A DNA stretch of 7,552 bases from JAMPXD01 sp041481895 (GTDB taxonomy: Bacteria > Desulfobacterota > Desulfuromonadia > Geobacterales > Geobacteraceae): the NCBI GenBank assembly GCA_041481895.1, contig JBGPCQ010000140.1, positions 1 through 7,552 on the forward strand. The letters are read 5' to 3'. Of the stretch, positions 5,556 through 7,552 are shown in pieces. How positions within the stretch are numbered: the first letter of the stretch is position 1; each line of letters starts with the position of its first letter. Below the pieces are notes generated by a model. That model saw only the letters and a list, made by a program, of their open reading frames with translations, ran no database searches and was not told where the DNA came from. The translations under genes and the position numbers were made by a program.

Positions 5556-5756
5556 TTAAACTCTGGTTACGTTGGCCGCCTGCAGTCCTTTCGGACCTTT
5601 GACCACGTCGAAGGTTACCTTATCGCCCTCAGCAAGGGATTTGAAACCGTCGCCCGCGATGGCGGAGAAATGGACGAATACATCGTCACCATTCTCCTGC
5701 TCAAGAAAACCAAACCCCTTGCTGTCATTAAACCATTTTACTGTTCCGTTTGCCAT
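5556..5756 (-). CDS. CspA-family cold-shock protein
   Basis: This is a 66-residue single cold-shock domain that binds single-stranded RNA and DNA and melts RNA secondary structure. It starts MANGTVKWFNDSKGFGFL, with RNP1 KGFGFL (13-18) and RNP2 VFVHF (26-30) intact; the aromatic residues W8, F15, F17, F27 and F30 expected on the binding face are present. It ends GPKGLQAANVTRV as usual. A ribosome-binding site AGGAG lies upstream of the ATG. A good promoter and a leader of about 55 bases precede it, and a strong terminator follows. Whether it is cold-induced cannot be told: the leader is shorter than that of E. coli cspA. Many genomes carry several such genes, so I give no symbol. Confidence 0.95.
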   Translation of the reverse strand: MANGTVKWFNDSKGFGFLEQENGDDVFVHFSAIAGDGFKSLAEGDKVTFDVVKGPKGLQAANVTRV

Positions 5757-5789
5757 GTGCTTACTTTCTCCTGATACTTCTCGTTTATT

Positions 5790-5812
5790 TTATCCGGGTT
5801 TATCCACGGATA
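5790..5812 (-). promoter_or_regulatory. Repeats able to form alternative hairpins in the cold-shock gene leader
   Basis: TATCC (5801-5805) and GGATA (5808-5812) form a short palindrome, while ATCCG (5792-5796) can pair with CGGAT (5807-5811) across a ten-base loop. The two pairings compete for the same GGAT. TTTATCC also occurs twice, ten bases apart. The segment lies within the transcribed leader predicted from the promoter at 5819-5848. These are short, AU-flanked stems that could be temperature-sensitive; this is speculative. Confidence 0.25.
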
Positions 5813-5818
5813 TTTTGT

Positions 5819-5848
5819 ACCATATCAGCTAGTATTCAATAATGTCAA
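5819..5848 (-). promoter_or_regulatory. Sigma-70-type promoter of the cold-shock gene
   Basis: Read on the - strand, a perfect TTGACA -35 element (5843-5848 as TGTCAA on +) is followed after 18 bases by TATGGT (5819-5824), a four-of-six match to the -10 consensus. Transcription would start near 5812, giving a leader of about 55 bases before the ATG. The perfect -35 and the local AT-rich context make this the best promoter in the window. Confidence 0.65.
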
Positions 5849-5930
5849 GCAAATAAACATAGAATATGCACGAGGGGTGGGCGGGAGTAAACCCATTGCG
5901 ACACAGGTACCGGTATTGTGGCGGTTCCTT

Positions 5931-5958
5931 TTGCAAAATCCACGGTTCCGGGTAAACT
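5931..5958 (+). promoter_or_regulatory. Weak candidate promoter for the MsrB gene
   Basis: TTGCAA (5931-5936) and TAAACT (5953-5958) are separated by 16 bases, each matching four of six consensus positions. It would start transcription about 30 bases before the ATG at 5996, a plausible leader length. The region is divergent from the cold-shock promoter, so msrB needs a promoter here, but the match is weak. Confidence 0.3.
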
Positions 5959-5995
5959 TTACGTACGGCAATAAAACCACAGAGGGGAGAATGAT

Positions 5996-6529
5996 ATGAA
6001 ATGGCTTTCTACTGCACTGTTTGTGCTGCTGGCAACTGCCGCATTATGTGCAACGATTGCAGCGGAGAGCGCGAAGAAGAATATTCCCGGAACCATCAGA
6101 GTTTACTCGGTGGAGAAGAAAGGATACATAATGTCTGAGAAAGTTATCAAGAGAGACGACGAATGGAAAAAACTCCTCACTGCGGAGCAGTTCCGGGTAA
6201 CGCGAAAGAAAGGAACTGAGACGGCATTCGCCAACGAGTACTGGAACAATCACCAAAAGGGGATATACCAGTGTGTCTGCTGCGGGCTTGACCTGTTCTC
6301 CTCTGACACCAAATTCGATTCGGGGACCGGTTGGCCGAGTTACACGGCACCGGTCGCCCCGGAAAATGTCCGGACCGCGAATGACCGGTCATTCTTCACG
6401 GTGCGGACCGAGGTCCTCTGCCCGCGGTGCGACGCTCACCTGGGGCACCTGTTCAATGACGGACCGCCACCGACGGGAATGCGCTACTGCATGAACTCTG
6501 CGTCCCTAAAGTTTGTGAAAAGGAATTGA
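5996..6529 (+). CDS. msrB: Peptide-methionine (R)-S-oxide reductase MsrB, probably exported
   Basis: This enzyme reduces the R-epimer of methionine sulfoxide in oxidised proteins. Of 177 residues, the MsrB domain covers about 46-177. Two zinc-binding CxxC pairs are visible (Cys93/Cys96 in CVCCG and Cys142/Cys145 in CPRC), as are GTGWPSY (from about 110), HLGHLFNDGP (about 148-157) and the catalytic cysteine Cys165 in RYCMNSASLKF. The position often filled by a resolving cysteine (SGCGWPS in many relatives) is Thr, so recycling may differ. The N-terminal extension MKWLSTALFVLLATAALCAT with a likely cleavage near residues 23-25 looks like a Sec signal peptide, pointing to the periplasm. GAGGGGAGA precedes the ATG. 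An internal ATG (6131) also has a good ribosome-binding site. Confidence 0.93.
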   Translation: MKWLSTALFVLLATAALCATIAAESAKKNIPGTIRVYSVEKKGYIMSEKVIKRDDEWKKLLTAEQFRVTRKKGTETAFANEYWNNHQKGIYQCVCCGLDLFSSDTKFDSGTGWPSYTAPVAPENVRTANDRSFFTVRTEVLCPRCDAHLGHLFNDGPPPTGMRYCMNSASLKFVKRN

Positions 6530-6572
6530 ACCGCTGCTGTCTGCTCCCGGTGATAACCAAAGACGGCGAATG

Positions 6573-6615
6573 AATCCTTGACCTTTCTGTAAATTCTGTT
6601 TCAATAGAAAGGATT
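6573..6615 (+). promoter_or_regulatory. Promoter-proximal inverted repeats upstream of bacterioferritin
   Basis: TTGACC (6578-6583) matches five of six bases of a -35 element; a poor TCAATA lies 17 bases further on (6601-6606), and a better TATACA occurs at 6616-6621 without a matching -35. Overlapping inverted repeats surround this: AATCCTT (6573-6579) with AAGGATT (6609-6615), and CCTTTCT (6582-6588) with AGAAAGG (6606-6612). They could be an operator for an iron or peroxide regulator, but they do not match a Fur or PerR box that I can recognise. Confidence 0.3.
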
Positions 6616-6622
6616 TATACAC

Positions 6623-6640
6623 GACGGCGTTCACGCCGTC
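6623..6640 (+). promoter_or_regulatory. GC-rich hairpin in the bacterioferritin leader
   Basis: GACGGCG (6623-6629) and CGCCGTC (6634-6640) form a perfect 7-bp stem with loop TTCA; the sequence is almost a full palindrome. It ends 31 bases before the bacterioferritin ATG. No U-run follows, so a terminator for msrB is unlikely. It could be a DNA operator or an mRNA hairpin near the ribosome-binding site GGGAGG. Confidence 0.5.
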
Positions 6641-6671
6641 ATAATACCTGATACGCAAGGGAGGTTACCGC

Positions 6672-7139
6672 ATGAAAGGGAACGAGAAAGTCATTGAGCA
6701 CCTGAACGTACGCCTATCCGAAGAACTGACAGCCATCAACCAGTATATGGTCCACTCCGAAATGTGTGACAACTGGGGATATGAGCGGCTCCACAAGATG
6801 ATCGAGAAGCGGGCTATCGACGAGATGAAGCATGCGGAGAAGCTCATCGCCCGCATCCTCTTCCTCGATGGGCGCCCGATAGTCAGCAACCTTAACAAGG
6901 TTTACATCGGCGCAGAGGTGCCGAAAATGCACGAGAACGATCGTGTCGCCGAGGATGCTGCCATCAAGGGATATAACGAGAGCATCCGGGTGGCGGTCGA
7001 GGTCGGGGACAACGGCACCCGCGAACTTCTCGAAGCGATCCTGAAGGAGGAGGAGGACCACATAGACCTCCTCGAGGCGCAACTCGACCAGATCAAGCAG
7101 ATGGGGATACAGAACTATCTGGTGGAGCAGCTCGACTGA
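6672..7139 (+). CDS. bfr: Bacterioferritin, haem-type, with complete ferroxidase centre
   Basis: This 155-residue four-helix protein assembles into a 24-subunit shell that oxidises Fe(II) and stores it as ferric mineral, protecting the cell from iron-driven radicals. All di-iron ligands known from E. coli bacterioferritin are at the same positions: Glu18, Glu51, His54, Glu94, Glu127 and His130, with Tyr25 beside the site. Met52, the residue that binds haem between two subunits, is present in IDEMKHAEKL, so this is a haem-binding type. The C-terminus QMGIQNYLVEQLD is typical. GGGAGG lies about eight bases before the ATG. It follows msrB on the same strand after 142 bases with its own leader structures, and a strong terminator lies downstream. 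The pairing with MsrB fits oxidative-stress defence. Confidence 0.96.
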   Translation: MKGNEKVIEHLNVRLSEELTAINQYMVHSEMCDNWGYERLHKMIEKRAIDEMKHAEKLIARILFLDGRPIVSNLNKVYIGAEVPKMHENDRVAEDAAIKGYNESIRVAVEVGDNGTRELLEAILKEEEDHIDLLEAQLDQIKQMGIQNYLVEQLD

Positions 7140-7148
7140 GGGGGAACG

Positions 7149-7221
7149 GGCAGATCCCTGAAGACACAGGTATTCAACCGGGAGGTCATGCATCACGCCT
7201 GTTTCGTCTTCAGATACTGCC
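7149..7221 (+). other. Long imperfect stem-loop in the bacterioferritin 3' region
   Basis: Going inward, GGCAG (7149-7153) pairs with CTGCC (7217-7221), CTGAAGAC (7158-7165) pairs exactly with GTCTTCAG (7206-7213), and ACAGG (7166-7170) pairs with CCTGT (7198-7202), with a small internal loop and a three-base bulge. The apical loop of about 27 bases contains GGGAGG and ATGCAT. A second CTGCCC at about 7229-7234 could compete for the outer arm. Together with the terminator at 7259-7304 it makes a compact structured unit. Confidence 0.5.
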
Positions 7222-7258
7222 AACAGCACTGCCCGGTTCGCGATAACCCTGGAGTCCC

Positions 7259-7304
7259 AAAGAAAAGGCCCGACGGAGATAGTTCCGCCGGGCCTTTTCT
7301 TTTT
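7259..7304 (+). terminator. Very strong bidirectional intrinsic terminator after bacterioferritin
   Basis: A 14-bp perfect arm (7259-7272, AAAGAAAAGGCCCG) pairs with 7289-7302; one A/C mismatch and three more pairs close an eight-base loop. The stem contains A-rich and T-rich flanks, so a U-rich 3' tract exists in both directions. It ends the bacterioferritin transcript and probably also the - strand gene entering from the right. Confidence 0.92.
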
Positions 7305-7371
7305 CACCCCGATCAATTGCTTGCTGCGTAACAGCGGATATACCGGCTCGTCCAAAGTGCCCATCTTTAAA

Positions 7372-7552
7372 TTAGTTATCGATCTTAACGCTGAATTTCA
7401 CCTGTCCGGATGCTCCGGGGTCGAGGTTGCCATTCAGGGTCCAACTGACGGACGAAGAAGTGGTGATAATCGTACAACCGGTTACGGATGACGGGTAATT
7501 GGTCGGCGGGGCGCCCAGACAGGCCGTGGAAGGATTTACGCAACAGGCCGAG
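7372..7552 (-). CDS. C-terminal end of a probable secreted or surface protein, partial
   Basis: An open frame enters from the right edge and stops at TAA (7374-7372), giving 59 visible residues; the start is outside the window. The sequence is rich in Ser, Thr, Pro and Gly, lacks hydrophobic helices, and ends in VSWTLNGNLDPGASGQVKFS and VKIDN. That ending, a strand pair around a DPGASGQV turn, resembles the close of the immunoglobulin-like DUF11/conserved-repeat domains of bacterial surface proteins. Four cysteines (in SACCVNPSTACLG and TGCTIIT) suggest disulphides and hence an exported protein. No sorting motif follows. The domain assignment is tentative; that it is coding is supported by sensible composition and the shared terminator to its left. 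Confidence 0.6.
   Translation of the reverse strand, partial: SACCVNPSTACLGAPPTNYPSSVTGCTIITTSSSVSWTLNGNLDPGASGQVKFSVKIDN

Noticed and set aside
5919..5935. Sigma-54-like element (TGGC ... TTGCA) upstream of msrB
   Set aside because: The GG and GC doublets are 11 bases apart instead of the strict 10, so it should not work as a -24/-12 promoter.
7188..7331. 47-codon frame starting MHHACFVFRYCQQHCPV after bacterioferritin
   Set aside because: Its GGGAGG ends only two bases before the ATG, and the frame reads straight through the strong terminator stem at 7259-7304. It is probably chance, although the Cys/His-rich start caught my eye.
6714..7364. 216-residue - strand frame opposite bacterioferritin
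   Set aside because: It is antisense to a gene with every catalytic ligand conserved, and it crosses the terminator. It has no ribosome-binding site or recognisable domain.
1..7552. Search for CRISPR arrays, insertion sequences, toxin-antitoxin pairs, tRNA or prophage genes
   Set aside because: I saw no regularly spaced repeats, transposase motifs, paired small toxin/antitoxin frames or tRNA cloverleafs by eye. The window looks like ordinary chromosome apart from the decayed transporter.

Overview
The window reads as a stretch of chromosome from a GC-rich, Gram-negative, probably anaerobic deltaproteobacterium-like organism. The Geobacteraceae (Desulfuromonadia) are my best guess, based on the mix of a branched-chain amino-acid ABC transporter, a PaaI-type thioesterase, a CvfB-like S1 protein next to a cold-shock gene, an exported MsrB and a haem-type bacterioferritin. 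That placement is inference from gene content and style, not from a marker gene. Base composition is clearly higher in GC up to about 3.9 kb than in the 4.1-5.9 kb part.

Region 1 (1-2118, + strand) is the 3' end of a liv operon: the C-terminus of the permease LivM, the ATPases LivG and LivF with overlapping reading frames, and a hotdog-fold thioesterase four bases after livF. The tight packing argues for one transcript. The thioesterase suggests that this cluster serves acyl-CoA or aromatic/branched-chain catabolism.

Region 2 (2119-4073, + strand) starts with a 125-base leader holding a plausible promoter and two mutually exclusive hairpins. Then come a small CoA-binding-fold protein, a 65-residue DUF4177-like protein, a decayed major-facilitator transporter (frameshifted, internally deleted and truncated), a YaiI/YqxD-family protein, and an unlisted 56-residue membrane protein. 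The Shine-Dalgarno sequence of the last gene lies in the 3' arm of a hairpin that a 15-codon upstream frame would open.

Region 3 (4074-5756) holds a + strand single-pass membrane protein of unknown function. It converges on a - strand pair: a cold-shock protein and, downstream of a strong terminator, a three-S1-domain CvfB/YitL-like RNA-binding protein. The convergent ends share a perfect 12-bp inverted repeat.

Region 4 (5757-7304) is a divergent intergenic region followed by an exported methionine sulfoxide reductase B and a bacterioferritin with a complete ferroxidase centre, which together suggest oxidative-stress and iron handling. A structured segment and a very strong bidirectional terminator follow the bacterioferritin. 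The right edge (7372-7552, - strand) is the C-terminal end of a probably secreted protein whose start lies outside.

I see no CRISPR array, insertion sequence, tRNA, rRNA, defence island or prophage. The most interesting material is regulatory: the possible leader-peptide/hairpin switch before the 56-residue gene, and the cold-shock/terminator/cvfB arrangement.
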